A stretch of DNA of 6,176 nt from Thermoplasmata archaeon. Its GTDB lineage: Archaea > Thermoplasmatota > Thermoplasmata > Thermoplasmatales > Thermoplasmataceae. The notes under the pieces are model-generated. The model saw only the letters and a list, made by a program, of their open reading frames with translations, was not told the DNA's origin and ran no database searches. Position 1 is the first letter of the stretch, and every line of letters starts with the position of its first letter. Shown piece by piece: positions 1 through 6,172 of this stretch. The position numbers and the translations under genes were made by a program. The stretch covers positions 1 to 6,176 of the forward strand of contig JAJZOK010000139.1 in assembly GCA_021811525.1 (NCBI GenBank), written 5' to 3'.

Positions 1-2
1 TC

Positions 3-92
3 GGCGGCTTGGGCTTGGCCTGTGCAGCTGCTGGCTTCTATATGCGATCAGAGATGAGAGGAAAGCCAAAGGTTACAGAAATCAATGTTTAA
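3..92 (+). CDS. 3' end of a probable membrane protein (partial)
   Basis: The gene enters from the left edge and only its last 29 codons are present, ending in TAA at 90-92. The visible residues begin with a small-residue, Gly/Ala/Leu-rich stretch (about residues 1-13 of the fragment, GGLGLACAAAGFY) and then turn basic and polar (MRSEMRGKPKVTEINV). This is the pattern of a final transmembrane helix followed by a short cytoplasmic tail. The other two forward frames also stay open for a while, but they read as Arg/Cys/Trp-rich and less protein-like, so this frame is preferred. The family cannot be named from so little; a transporter or other polytopic protein is possible. Its stop codon overlaps the proposed TATA element of the ligase gene, which starts 22 bases further on. 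Confidence 0.5.
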   Translation, partial: GGLGLACAAAGFYMRSEMRGKPKVTEINV

Positions 93-96
93 TAGA
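87..96 (+). promoter_or_regulatory. Candidate archaeal TATA box for the ligase gene
   Basis: The sequence GTTTAATAGA contains TTTAAT, whose first base is 27 bases before the ligase ATG. An archaeal TATA box is normally centred about 26 bases before the transcription start, so transcription from here would begin at or next to the start codon and give a leaderless message. There is no convincing Shine-Dalgarno sequence before the ATG, which agrees with this. The element overlaps the stop codon of the upstream partial gene. It is a prediction from spacing and composition only. Confidence 0.45.
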
Positions 97-114
97 ATGT
101 CCAGATATTAAGGC

Positions 115-1866
115 ATGAATTTTCTGGAAGTCTCCCAAAGGTTCACAGAGATGTCAAATACCACCAAGAGGCTTGAACTGACTGATATACTGGTGAGACT
201 TCTAAAATCAGCAAACAAAGATCTAAAGAAACTTGTTTACCTGACTCAGGGGAAGCTGCTCCCAGACTATGAAGGGCTTGAACTGGGAATGGCTAATAAG
301 CTCATCATAAAGGCACTGTCCTCCATCTCGGGAAAAAAGGAAGAGGAAATAGATGCCCTTTTTATTAAGGAGGGTGACCTTGGGGCTGTCGCCAAGCTGA
401 TCTCTGAGAAGAAAACTCAGAATGCCCTTTTTTCAAACGAACTGAGCGTTGATTATGTATATGACGAACTTACCAAGCTGGCCAGGATCAAGGGGGAAGG
501 CAGCATCAAGAATAAGATTGGCATTTATCAGGACCTGCTACTAAATGCCACACCAGACGAGGGCATGTACATAACAAGGATCATTACCGGAAGATTGAGG
601 TTAGGAGTATCGGATGCCACTATACTTGATGCGTTGGTGCTTGCATTTGCTGAAAAGGAGCACTCAGAGGAAATCGACGAAGCTTACAATTTCCATCCTG
701 ACCTGGGAGAAATCGCTGAACTCCTGCGGGATGGGGAACTCGATAAAGTTCTCCAGACTGGGCCGACCCCCATGGTCCCTGCAAAGGTGATGCTTGCAGA
801 GAGGCTACCGGAAATAAAAGATATACTAGAAAAAATGGGGGGCAAGGCTGCATTTGAGTACAAGTATGATGGCATGCGGACCCAGATCCACATAAAGAAC
901 GGAAAAGTGAAGATATTCTCGCGCGGAGCTGAGGAAACAACATCAAACTTTCCCGATATAGTGGAACATGCCCTCCAGAATTTTAAAGTTGAAACGTGCA
1001 TACTTGACGGAGAGGCGGTGCCTTACAACTCCGAAACTGGAGAACTATACCCATTTCAGATGGTATCCCAGAGAAGGGGCAGGAAGTACGACCTGAAGTC
1101 CAAAGTTGAGGAAATACCTGTGGTGGTGTTCCTTTTTGACATACTATATTTGAATGGAAAAGCCCTCAATAAGGTGCCATACCTGGAGAGAAGGAAGATT
1201 CTCCAGTCGCTATTCACAGAAAATGAAGATTTCAAGTGTGCCACAATGCTGCTGTCATCAGATCCTGAAGAAATAAACGTTTTCTTCAATGAAGCCATAA
1301 ATTCCGGCTGTGAGGGACTAGTGGCCAAGAATGTTTCAGGCGATTCAATATACAGGGCTGGGGCCAGAGGATGGCTGTGGATTAAGGTAAAGCGCGATTA
1401 CCAGTCCACTTTCGAGGATACGCTTGACCTTGTAGTCATAGGTGCATTTGGTGGGCATGGCAGGCGCAAAGGGACATACGGGGCGCTCCTTATGGCTTCT
1501 TACAACAAGGATCAGGATATTTTTGAATCAGCATGCAAGCTTGGAACCGGCTTCACAGATGATGTTCTATTTGGATTGCCATCTAAGCTCGCTGAACATA
1601 AAATCGACAGAAAGCCGGCGAGAGTAGAAAGCGGGCTCACCCCTGATGTGTGGTTTGATCCAAAAGTCGTGCTTGAAATCATAGGGGCAGAGATAACGGT
1701 TAGTCCAGTCCACTCCTGTGCTTTCGGTAAAGTAGAGAAAGGTGCAGGTCTTGCCATAAGGTTCCCGAGGTTCACCGGTAGGTGGAGGGATGATAAAACG
1801 GCTGAAGATGCAACAAGCACTGAGGAAATCCTCGAAATGTACTATGACCAGAAAAAAGTTGGTTAA
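115..1866 (+). CDS. lig: ATP-dependent DNA ligase
   Basis: This 583-residue cytoplasmic enzyme seals nicks in duplex DNA, joining Okazaki fragments and finishing repair, through a lysine-AMP intermediate. The domain order is the usual archaeal/eukaryotic one: an N-terminal helical DNA-binding domain (about 1-200), an adenylation domain (about 220-430) and a C-terminal OB-fold domain (about 435-565). All nucleotidyltransferase motifs are visible: motif I KYDGMR with catalytic Lys250, motif III LDGEAV (297-302), motif IIIa region [11 protein letters not shown] (338-348), motif IV EGLVAKN (400-406), motif V WIKVKRDY (422-429) and the C-terminal [12 protein letters not shown] (550-561). Length is typical of archaeal ligases. 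The ATG at 115 is chosen because an in-frame TAA lies at 109-111 and the N terminus ([13 protein letters not shown]...TTKRLELT) resembles that of other archaeal ligases. It converges on the SSB gene 43 bases away. Identification is firm; use of cofactors other than ATP cannot be judged. Confidence 0.97.
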   Translation: MNFLEVSQRFTEMSNTTKRLELTDILVRLLKSANKDLKKLVYLTQGKLLPDYEGLELGMANKLIIKALSSISGKKEEEIDALFIKEGDLGAVAKLISEKKTQNALFSNELSVDYVYDELTKLARIKGEGSIKNKIGIYQDLLLNATPDEGMYITRIITGRLRLGVSDATILDALVLAFAEKEHSEEIDEAYNFHPDLGEIAELLRDGELDKVLQTGPTPMVPAKVMLAERLPEIKDILEKMGGKAAFEYKYDGMRTQIHIKNGKVKIFSRGAEETTSNFPDIVEHALQNFKVETCILDGEAVPYNSETGELYPFQMVSQRRGRKYDLKSKVEEIPVVVFLFDILYLNGKALNKVPYLERRKILQSLFTENEDFKCATMLLSSDPEEINVFFNEAINSGCEGLVAKNVSGDSIYRAGARGWLWIKVKRDYQSTFEDTLDLVVIGAFGGHGRRKGTYGALLMASYNKDQDIFESACKLGTGFTDDVLFGLPSKLAEHKIDRKPARVESGLTPDVWFDPKVVLEIIGAEITVSPVHSCAFGKVEKGAGLAIRFPRFTGRWRDDKTAEDATSTEEILEMYYDQKKVG

Positions 1867-1892
1867 TGGCTTTTTAAGCCATTTTCTTGTTT
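1865..1892 (+). terminator. Hairpin plus T-rich tail after the ligase gene
   Basis: AATGGCTT (1865-1872) and AAGCCATT (1876-1883) form a perfect 8-base-pair stem around a TTT loop. T-rich sequence (TTCTTGTTT) follows. The hairpin begins inside the TAA stop codon of the ligase gene. It looks like an intrinsic terminator, although archaeal termination generally depends on T-runs more than on a stem, so the T-tract may be the active part. On the opposite strand, the SSB transcript would meet only short A-rich sequence after the stem, so a bidirectional role is doubtful. Confidence 0.5.
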
Positions 1893-1909
1893 AAATTAGT
1901 TATAACTGT

Positions 1910-2383
1910 TTAATCGTTGTAGTCGTCTCTAGGGGGCCTGTTTCCACCGCTGCGGTTGTTGTAGAATCCGCCACGGCCGCCTCTTCCTCCGCCGCCACCG
2001 CTGTTGAAGGGTCTCCTTCTGAAGGTGTTCTCGTGCTCGGCTTCACTCATGTCATGTTCTTCATTGACTTCTGAGATTTCTTCCTCTGCAGCCTTCAGTG
2101 AGCCGTATTTGCCCACGTTCAGTCTCATGTGGCCCCTGACAAGTGAAATGTATCCATTTTCTATATAGAGGGTTTTGTCTTCTGATGCCTGGCCGGCCTG
2201 CTCTCCCCAAAGAGAAAGTATGATCTTCCCGGTATCGTCTCCAATGTAGACCTCTGTTACGGATTTTTCTTCTCCAAATCTGGTCTGTATTTGCTTTGGC
2301 TCGCCTTTGCTAACAACCTTGGCCAGGACATTTACTCTCCTGGACTCTGGTGTAAGGTCTTTTATTTTGGTCGTCTCTTCCAT
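1910..2383 (-). CDS. Single-OB-fold single-stranded DNA-binding protein (crenarchaeal SSB / RPA2-like)
   Basis: This 157-residue protein probably coats single-stranded DNA during replication, recombination and repair. An OB fold occupies about residues 5-100 and closely resembles the Sulfolobus SSB as I remember it: QIQTRFGEEKSVTEVYIGDD, TGKIILSLWGEQAG, IENGY and RGHMRLNVG. Trp59 and Tyr78 fall where stacking aromatic residues sit in that protein. After the fold come an acidic segment (about 101-118), a Gly/Arg-rich RGG-type tail (129-139, GGGGGRGGRGG, then FYNNRSGGNRPP) and an acidic end (RDDYND). Tails of this kind usually mediate protein contacts or add weak nucleic-acid binding. The ATG at 2383 is preceded by a weak GGAAG ribosome site. 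The gene is convergent with the ligase and lies 92 bases after the binding-protein-like gene on the same strand, with its own likely promoter. The same fold type is known from Ferroplasma as RPA2. Confidence 0.9.
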   Translation of the reverse strand: MEETTKIKDLTPESRRVNVLAKVVSKGEPKQIQTRFGEEKSVTEVYIGDDTGKIILSLWGEQAGQASEDKTLYIENGYISLVRGHMRLNVGKYGSLKAAEEEISEVNEEHDMSEAEHENTFRRRPFNSGGGGGRGGRGGFYNNRSGGNRPPRDDYND

Positions 2384-2391
2384 TTTCTATT

Positions 2392-2401
2392 ACTTCCTTT
2401 T
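2392..2401 (-). promoter_or_regulatory. Weak ribosome binding site of the SSB gene
   Basis: Read on the minus strand, AAAAGGAAGT lies before the SSB start, with GGAAG about 9 bases from the ATG. It is a partial match to the archaeal Shine-Dalgarno consensus and supports this start. It is the only gene in the window with such a signal at a usable distance, which fits a message with a real leader. Confidence 0.4.
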
Positions 2402-2436
2402 GTCTGTATAGAAGACATTCGCAAATTATCAATTGG

Positions 2437-2450
2437 TATTTTAATATATG
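2437..2450 (-). promoter_or_regulatory. Candidate TATA box for the SSB gene
   Basis: The minus strand reads CATATATTAAAATA, the most TATA-like stretch in the 92-base gap between the binding-protein-like gene and SSB. Transcription would start about 25 bases downstream and leave a leader of roughly 30-40 bases that includes the weak ribosome site. A poorer alternative, TATACA at 2405-2410, lies about 27 bases before the ATG and would give a leaderless message. Either way SSB can be transcribed independently of the upstream genes. Confidence 0.4.
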
Positions 2451-2475
2451 TGTTGTAAAACTCTAATTTTGATTT

Positions 2476-3291
2476 TTACAGGGCTTCTATCTTATTTACT
2501 GCCCATGGAAGCACTTCCCTAATGAAAGAGGGCCCATGATGGGCGAAGAAGTCCAGGGGTCCAGGTGATACGAAAACATGGTTCCTGGACACTGCACTCA
2601 ATTGTTCCCAGGCCCTTGATGCAATGAGTCTTTTCAAGTCTTCTGGTTCGAATTTAGAATACATTTTCGGTTCGAAAAAGATGACATCCGGATCGGATTG
2701 CCTGACAAAATCAAGGTCAGGCTTGACCCATTCATTAGGCATATCTGCATATATTGATTTGACACCAAGTATGGATAGTGCGTCTGTGATATAGCTCAAG
2801 GAACCAAAGCTAACTGGGCCTCCAAGGTCAATTTCCAGGTATCCGGACATTGTAGGCCTTCTCCTTAAGGAACCAAGGTACTTCATCAGCTCAAATTCCA
2901 TGTATCTAGCCTCATCGCACCTGCCGGTTACTATGCCAATTTTTGAAACCAGATCAATTATTCCGGCCACAGATGAAGGGAGCTCGAATGTGTAAACAGG
3001 AAATTCCTTTGCCAGGGCTTCCGAAAATTCCTTCTGGAATCCGGATACTGTAAGGATCAGGTCAGGCTTCAGTTCATGGAGGACTTCCGATCTGGCACTG
3101 CCGTAACTGCCAACCTTACGGATCTTCGAGGTTTGACTCGGCCGGGAACAGAATGCGGAAACACCAACTACTCTGTTTCCAAGTTCGAGCTCAAATAGTG
3201 TTTCAGTTATGGCAGGGCTGAAACTGATAATTCTCTGCGGTTCCTCTGGGACAAGAACTCTCCTTCCAAGGTGGTCAATTAGTTCCGGCAT
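2476..3291 (-). CDS. Periplasmic-binding-protein-like protein (BtuF/FepB type) without a signal peptide
   Basis: This 271-residue protein has the fold of class III substrate-binding proteins that capture cobalamin, heme or ferric chelates for ABC importers. The first lobe starts with DHLGRRVLVPEEPQRIISFSPAITETLFELELGNRVVGVS (6-45, given here as a region with key residues Pro18, Arg20, Ser25 and Thr29) and PDLIL (76-80). A long helix joins the lobes (about 108-144), and the second lobe includes YLEID (151-155) and DPDVIFFEP (200-208). The start is unusual: the mature fold begins within 10 residues of the ATG, with no signal peptide, lipobox or membrane anchor. The frame upstream has no alternative start codon before a TAG at 3313-3315. 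The product should therefore be cytoplasmic, or exported by an unrecognised route. No ABC permease or ATPase lies nearby; the neighbour 33 bases upstream is an MFS carrier, probably co-transcribed. The ligand is unknown. Confidence 0.8.
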   Translation of the reverse strand: MPELIDHLGRRVLVPEEPQRIISFSPAITETLFELELGNRVVGVSAFCSRPSQTSKIRKVGSYGSARSEVLHELKPDLILTVSGFQKEFSEALAKEFPVYTFELPSSVAGIIDLVSKIGIVTGRCDEARYMEFELMKYLGSLRRRPTMSGYLEIDLGGPVSFGSLSYITDALSILGVKSIYADMPNEWVKPDLDFVRQSDPDVIFFEPKMYSKFEPEDLKRLIASRAWEQLSAVSRNHVFVSPGPLDFFAHHGPSFIREVLPWAVNKIEAL

Positions 3292-3324
3292 CTCTGGTTG
3301 AATGACATATTCCTATTTGAACAG

Positions 3325-4563
3325 CTAAGACGGTGTAGCACTCGCGTTTCTGTCATCAACCAGTTTCTTGGAAGGCAAGAATGGCAGGAAGGCTAATGCA
3401 ACGATGGAGAAAATAAACATGTAATCAATCGCTGTGTTGAGAGAAACGAAAAGAGTGAAAACTGAGATTACGGCTGCCCCAAATGCTCCTCCTATTGTCT
3501 GGCCGACTCCCCATACAATGGAGTTTGAACGTCCCAGTGCATCCTTGGGTACCACCTGCCCTACATAACCAAGTAGTACGGGGAAGCCGCTGTATGCAAA
3601 GAAAGTGAAGAACCCGAAGGAAAGTATTGTGAATATGATGTTTACGCCGGAAATCAAGAAGAATCCAAAGAACGCAACTGACAGGATGTTGGTGACAACG
3701 ACCGTAAACTTTCCACCCCTTCTTGTTGTGAGAACGCCAAAGAATGGCTGTCCAATCACCGGCATAAGGTAACTGATTAGCAATATTGTCAGGGCGATAG
3801 CCTTACTGTCATACTCTGATGACAGAAATGCCGGAATAAATGTGGAAGTGCCAGAAAGGAAAAGGGACCTTATGAAAACGCTAATGGTAAGAATGTAAAG
3901 GAATGGCATGAACGAACTTCCAAGCAGCTTCACAGGTTTAATCCTGGCTTTTGCTGGTTCAGGAGCCTTTGATACCTGTTTCCTCACTCTGACCTCGCCC
4001 AAGCCGATGTAGAGAATAAGGGCCATTGTGAAACTGTATGCCGAATAAACCATTAGTCCCGTAAACTCACCAAAGAAAAGCATAATGAATCCCACGGTAG
4101 TTGGCATCACGGCTCGGCCAAGGCTTCCAAAGGACCCATTTATGCCCATAGCCTTGGGGGCGTCGGCCCCGTATGAATTTCTTAGAACAGTTGCCCCCAG
4201 TGGATGGTAAAATGACTGTCCAGCCCCCATAAACACTGCTCCCACGAGAAGAAAAGGCAAAATGTTTGAACGGAATAGGAAAGGCATTGCCATTATAATC
4301 GAAGCAATACCTAGAAGGGCAATTCCAACACTGAGGAGGCTACCATATTTCCCGGTTCTGTCTGCGTATCTTCCTATAGGGGTACTGAGGGTTCCTGAAA
4401 TCAGATTGTAAACTATGGCAATGCTCCCAAGATACGCGTAATTAACACCAGGGAGGCTCTCATAAAACGTAATGAGAATTGGATAAAGCAAGGCAGTTCC
4501 ATCGTTGGCGAAATGCGCGAGCGAAGTAAAAGAAAGTGCCCTAAGTCTGTCTCTCAATAGCAC
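3325..4563 (-). CDS. Major facilitator superfamily transporter, Fsr (fosmidomycin resistance)-like
   Basis: This 412-residue integral membrane protein has about 12 hydrophobic segments in two halves, joined by a basic cytoplasmic loop (about 190-213, VRVRKQVSKAPEPAKARIKP). The first helix carries AHFANDGTALLYPIL (16-30) and the fourth region carries GQSFYHPLGATVLR (115-128), followed by MGINGSFGSLGRAVMP (139-154). These resemble the His/Asp and FHPxG signatures of the Fsr branch. A motif A, GRYADRTGKYG (64-74), follows helix 2. It probably moves a small solute coupled to protons; the substrate and direction cannot be read from sequence, and Fsr-like proteins include exporters. The start is GTG at 4563, placed about 30 bases after a TATA-like element; a TTG two codons later is an alternative. 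The binding-protein-like gene follows after 33 bases and is likely in the same operon. Confidence 0.88.
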   Translation of the reverse strand: MLLRDRLRALSFTSLAHFANDGTALLYPILITFYESLPGVNYAYLGSIAIVYNLISGTLSTPIGRYADRTGKYGSLLSVGIALLGIASIIMAMPFLFRSNILPFLLVGAVFMGAGQSFYHPLGATVLRNSYGADAPKAMGINGSFGSLGRAVMPTTVGFIMLFFGEFTGLMVYSAYSFTMALILYIGLGEVRVRKQVSKAPEPAKARIKPVKLLGSSFMPFLYILTISVFIRSLFLSGTSTFIPAFLSSEYDSKAIALTILLISYLMPVIGQPFFGVLTTRRGGKFTVVVTNILSVAFFGFFLISGVNIIFTILSFGFFTFFAYSGFPVLLGYVGQVVPKDALGRSNSIVWGVGQTIGGAFGAAVISVFTLFVSLNTAIDYMFIFSIVALAFLPFLPSKKLVDDRNASATPS

Positions 4564-4576
4564 TGTTATTGCAATC

Positions 4577-4595
4577 TATTATTTAATAATAAATT
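4577..4595 (-). promoter_or_regulatory. Candidate promoter of the transporter operon with an AT-rich inverted repeat
   Basis: The minus strand reads AATTTATTATTAAATAATA. The TTTATTAT portion starts about 30 bases before the GTG start codon, the correct spacing for a TATA box giving a leaderless transcript. The same region contains a 7-base inverted repeat with a one-base centre (TATTATT, T, AATAATA at 4577-4591). A repressor site overlapping the TATA box would look like this, but AT-rich DNA gives such repeats by chance, so only the promoter call is made with moderate confidence. Confidence 0.45.
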
Positions 4596-4697
4596 AGTCA
4601 AGCTTACTTAATGGGGCTCTACAACAGACATTCTAATGTTTGTGAATACTTTATTGACTGAGGCAACATTCCACTTCAAACTAGGAAAACCGAAATA

Positions 4698-6011
4698 TCA
4701 CAACAGGTTCCCGACTTCTCTCTTCCAGACTGAAGTTTGGACCGAACTCGTTTCCTTTAGGGTGATCTTCCCGGACTCATTCAATAGCCTTATGACATGC
4801 AAGGCAAATGCCGGCGCCCCTGTTGCACCGGGAGAGTTGTAATTGAGTATATGTATGCTGTGGTCAGAACTTTCCATTACGGCTTCAGGTACAAAACCGC
4901 CTGAATCGATAAGGGAATTCCTGACCCCTGAAAGCCCTTTTCCAGAGATATAAGAAGTATCAAGCCCCGGTATGAATTCCCTGACCCTCCTGGCCATCTC
5001 ATCCTTTGATCGCGAAGATTTCCACTCGCTCCGAACAAGTGAGAGAAATTCAGAATTTGTGAGCAATTTTATCTTTGGAAGAGTGGGTCTCTCAAGGAGC
5101 TTGAACATCAAAGAGCCTGAATCAGGTTGGTCTGAATAGTCATATGGTGTCGCCACTAGGGCAGCATTTGGGCCAAGTTCCCTCCTCCCGTCAACTCTAA
5201 GGATGAAGTGAGGATCCAGAAAAGGGAATTTCTTATGCTTTGGGACCGTGTAAATGTTATTGCGCATATTTCCAGGATAACTGTCGCCGACCACCCAGTA
5301 ATCTCCTCTGAAATGCAGCACCGCATATTTTTTTGCAAGATGCATTTTGTGGGCAAGGGGAAGCGAATCACCTCCCGAACTGTTAATCATTAAACCTGCT
5401 TTAACTACAATCTTTTTGCTTTCATTCTCCGCTTTGATTCGGATACCTTCAGGCGTTTCCACGGCATCGATGACCCTGGAACCGGAAATGAATTCTACAC
5501 CATTGGACTTTGCAAGTTCCATAACCCTTGAAGTGAAAGAGCCAAAATCCACACAGGAATCAGTTATGCTCAAAATTGCGCCATAGCCCTTTACCAGTGG
5601 TTCGTGTTCCTTCAGCTCACTGCTTCCAAGTATCTTGAATTCTTCTTCCTGCATTCCATTTGTGATGGCCCATTTTGCATAGGAATCAATGCTTTTCAGA
5701 TCAGTTTCCCTTGTTGCAATCTCAAGTGTTCCATTCTCTTTCCAGGGAAGGTCGAACTCAACTGCAAGCGCCTTCCACATCCTGTATGAAATCTGGGAAG
5801 ACTCTGCAAACAGTTTCTTTTTTTCTGGCTCCATGTAGAATGGACGGTGTATGACCCCAGTGTTCCTGGTAGAGGTGTGCAGGCCTGCTCCATTCTCTTT
5901 TTCAATTACGGCTATGCTCCCCCCAAATGTCAATGAGAGTTCATAAGCAATGGCTGAACCGAGTACCCCGGCTCCCACGATGACTACATCATATTCCTTC
6001 TGGAGTGCCAT
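4698..6011 (-). CDS. FAD-dependent oxidoreductase, L-2-hydroxyglutarate oxidase (LhgO)-like
   Basis: This 437-residue flavoprotein belongs to the D-amino-acid-oxidase/glycerol-3-phosphate-dehydrogenase fold. The N terminus has the dinucleotide-binding motif VVIVGAGVLGSAIAYEL (9-25; Gly13, Gly15, Gly18), with acidic Glu37 ending the second strand where it would bind the FAD ribose. TSTRNTGVIHRPFYMEP (46-62) matches the conserved N(S/T)GVIH segment of LhgO/L2HGDH proteins. Further matches are VLHFRGDYW (231-239), IYTVPKH...FPFLDPHFILRVDG (253-275), ELGPNAAL (278-285) and the C-terminal NYNSPGATGAPAFA (390-403), which resembles the NSPGAT flavin-proximal motif. The best guess is oxidation of a 2-hydroxy acid, with L-2-hydroxyglutarate the family's known substrate; the exact substrate is inference. 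No signal peptide is seen, so it is cytoplasmic or peripheral on the membrane. It starts at ATG 6011 and has a separate promoter from the tRNA gene that diverges from it. Confidence 0.85.
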   Translation of the reverse strand: MALQKEYDVVIVGAGVLGSAIAYELSLTFGGSIAVIEKENGAGLHTSTRNTGVIHRPFYMEPEKKKLFAESSQISYRMWKALAVEFDLPWKENGTLEIATRETDLKSIDSYAKWAITNGMQEEEFKILGSSELKEHEPLVKGYGAILSITDSCVDFGSFTSRVMELAKSNGVEFISGSRVIDAVETPEGIRIKAENESKKIVVKAGLMINSSGGDSLPLAHKMHLAKKYAVLHFRGDYWVVGDSYPGNMRNNIYTVPKHKKFPFLDPHFILRVDGRRELGPNAALVATPYDYSDQPDSGSLMFKLLERPTLPKIKLLTNSEFLSLVRSEWKSSRSKDEMARRVREFIPGLDTSYISGKGLSGVRNSLIDSGGFVPEAVMESSDHSIHILNYNSPGATGAPAFALHVIRLLNESGKITLKETSSVQTSVWKREVGNLL

Positions 6012-6037
6012 GTATGCTATCGTATATTCGAGTGAAT

Positions 6038-6046
6038 GATTAAACC
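6038..6046 (-). promoter_or_regulatory. Candidate TATA box for the FAD oxidoreductase gene
   Basis: The minus strand reads GGTTTAATC, with TTTAAT beginning about 33 bases before the ATG. This is the same core as in the ligase promoter. Transcription would start within a few bases of the start codon, and no ribosome binding site is seen. An 8-base palindrome, CCTTAAGG (6045-6052), abuts it on the upstream side, in the position of the transcription factor B element. Confidence 0.4.
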
Positions 6047-6098
6047 TTAAGGCTAACAGACCAACATTTTTCTATCTATGCATGATTATGCTTACCCT

Positions 6099-6172
6099 GC
6101 CCGAGTGGGGTAATCTGGATATCCTAGGGGCCTGCGGAGCCTCAGATTCGGGTTCGAATCCCGGCTCGGGCG
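6099..6172 (+). tRNA. tRNA-Arg (anticodon GCG)
   Basis: The gene folds as a full cloverleaf. The acceptor stem GCCCGAG (6099-6105) pairs perfectly with CTCGGGC (6165-6171), followed by discriminator G at 6172. The D-arm has G18G19 at 6117-6118 in TAATCTGGATA, much like the TAATGGATA of other arginine tRNAs, including A20. The anticodon stem GGGGC/GCCTC (6127-6131 and 6139-6143) encloses the loop CTGCGGA, giving anticodon GCG (6134-6136), which reads CGC and CGU. The T-arm stem (6148-6152 with 6160-6164) encloses TTCGAAT. The variable loop has 4 bases. CCA is not encoded; CTTT follows, the first bases of a possible T-rich terminator cut off by the window edge. No intron is present. A clear TATA box upstream was not found; the T-rich stretch at 6067-6076 is a weak candidate. 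Confidence 0.95.

Noticed and set aside
620..1820. Several antisense open frames of 90-108 codons opposite the ligase gene
   Set aside because: They lie entirely within a gene with all ligase motifs, have Ser/Pro/Phe-rich low-quality translations, and have no promoter or ribosome site of their own.
1898..1907. Perfect 10-base palindrome AGTTATAACT between the convergent genes
   Set aside because: It is short and AT-rich, lies downstream of both genes and has no second copy that I could see, so chance is sufficient.
1967..1999. GGN-type DNA repeat
   Set aside because: It encodes the Gly/Arg block of the SSB tail and needs no separate explanation as a repeat element.
2384..2475. Riboswitch or small RNA in the gap before SSB
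   Set aside because: The 92 bases are AT-rich with only short self-complementary stretches; promoter elements explain what is seen.
4636..4842. Forward open frame of 68 codons across the gap between transporter and oxidoreductase genes
   Set aside because: Most of it is the complement of the oxidoreductase 3' end, the translation resembles no family, and it has no start signals.
5156..5905. Short open frames on both strands within the oxidoreductase gene
   Set aside because: They are alternative-frame readings of a complete, motif-bearing flavoprotein gene.
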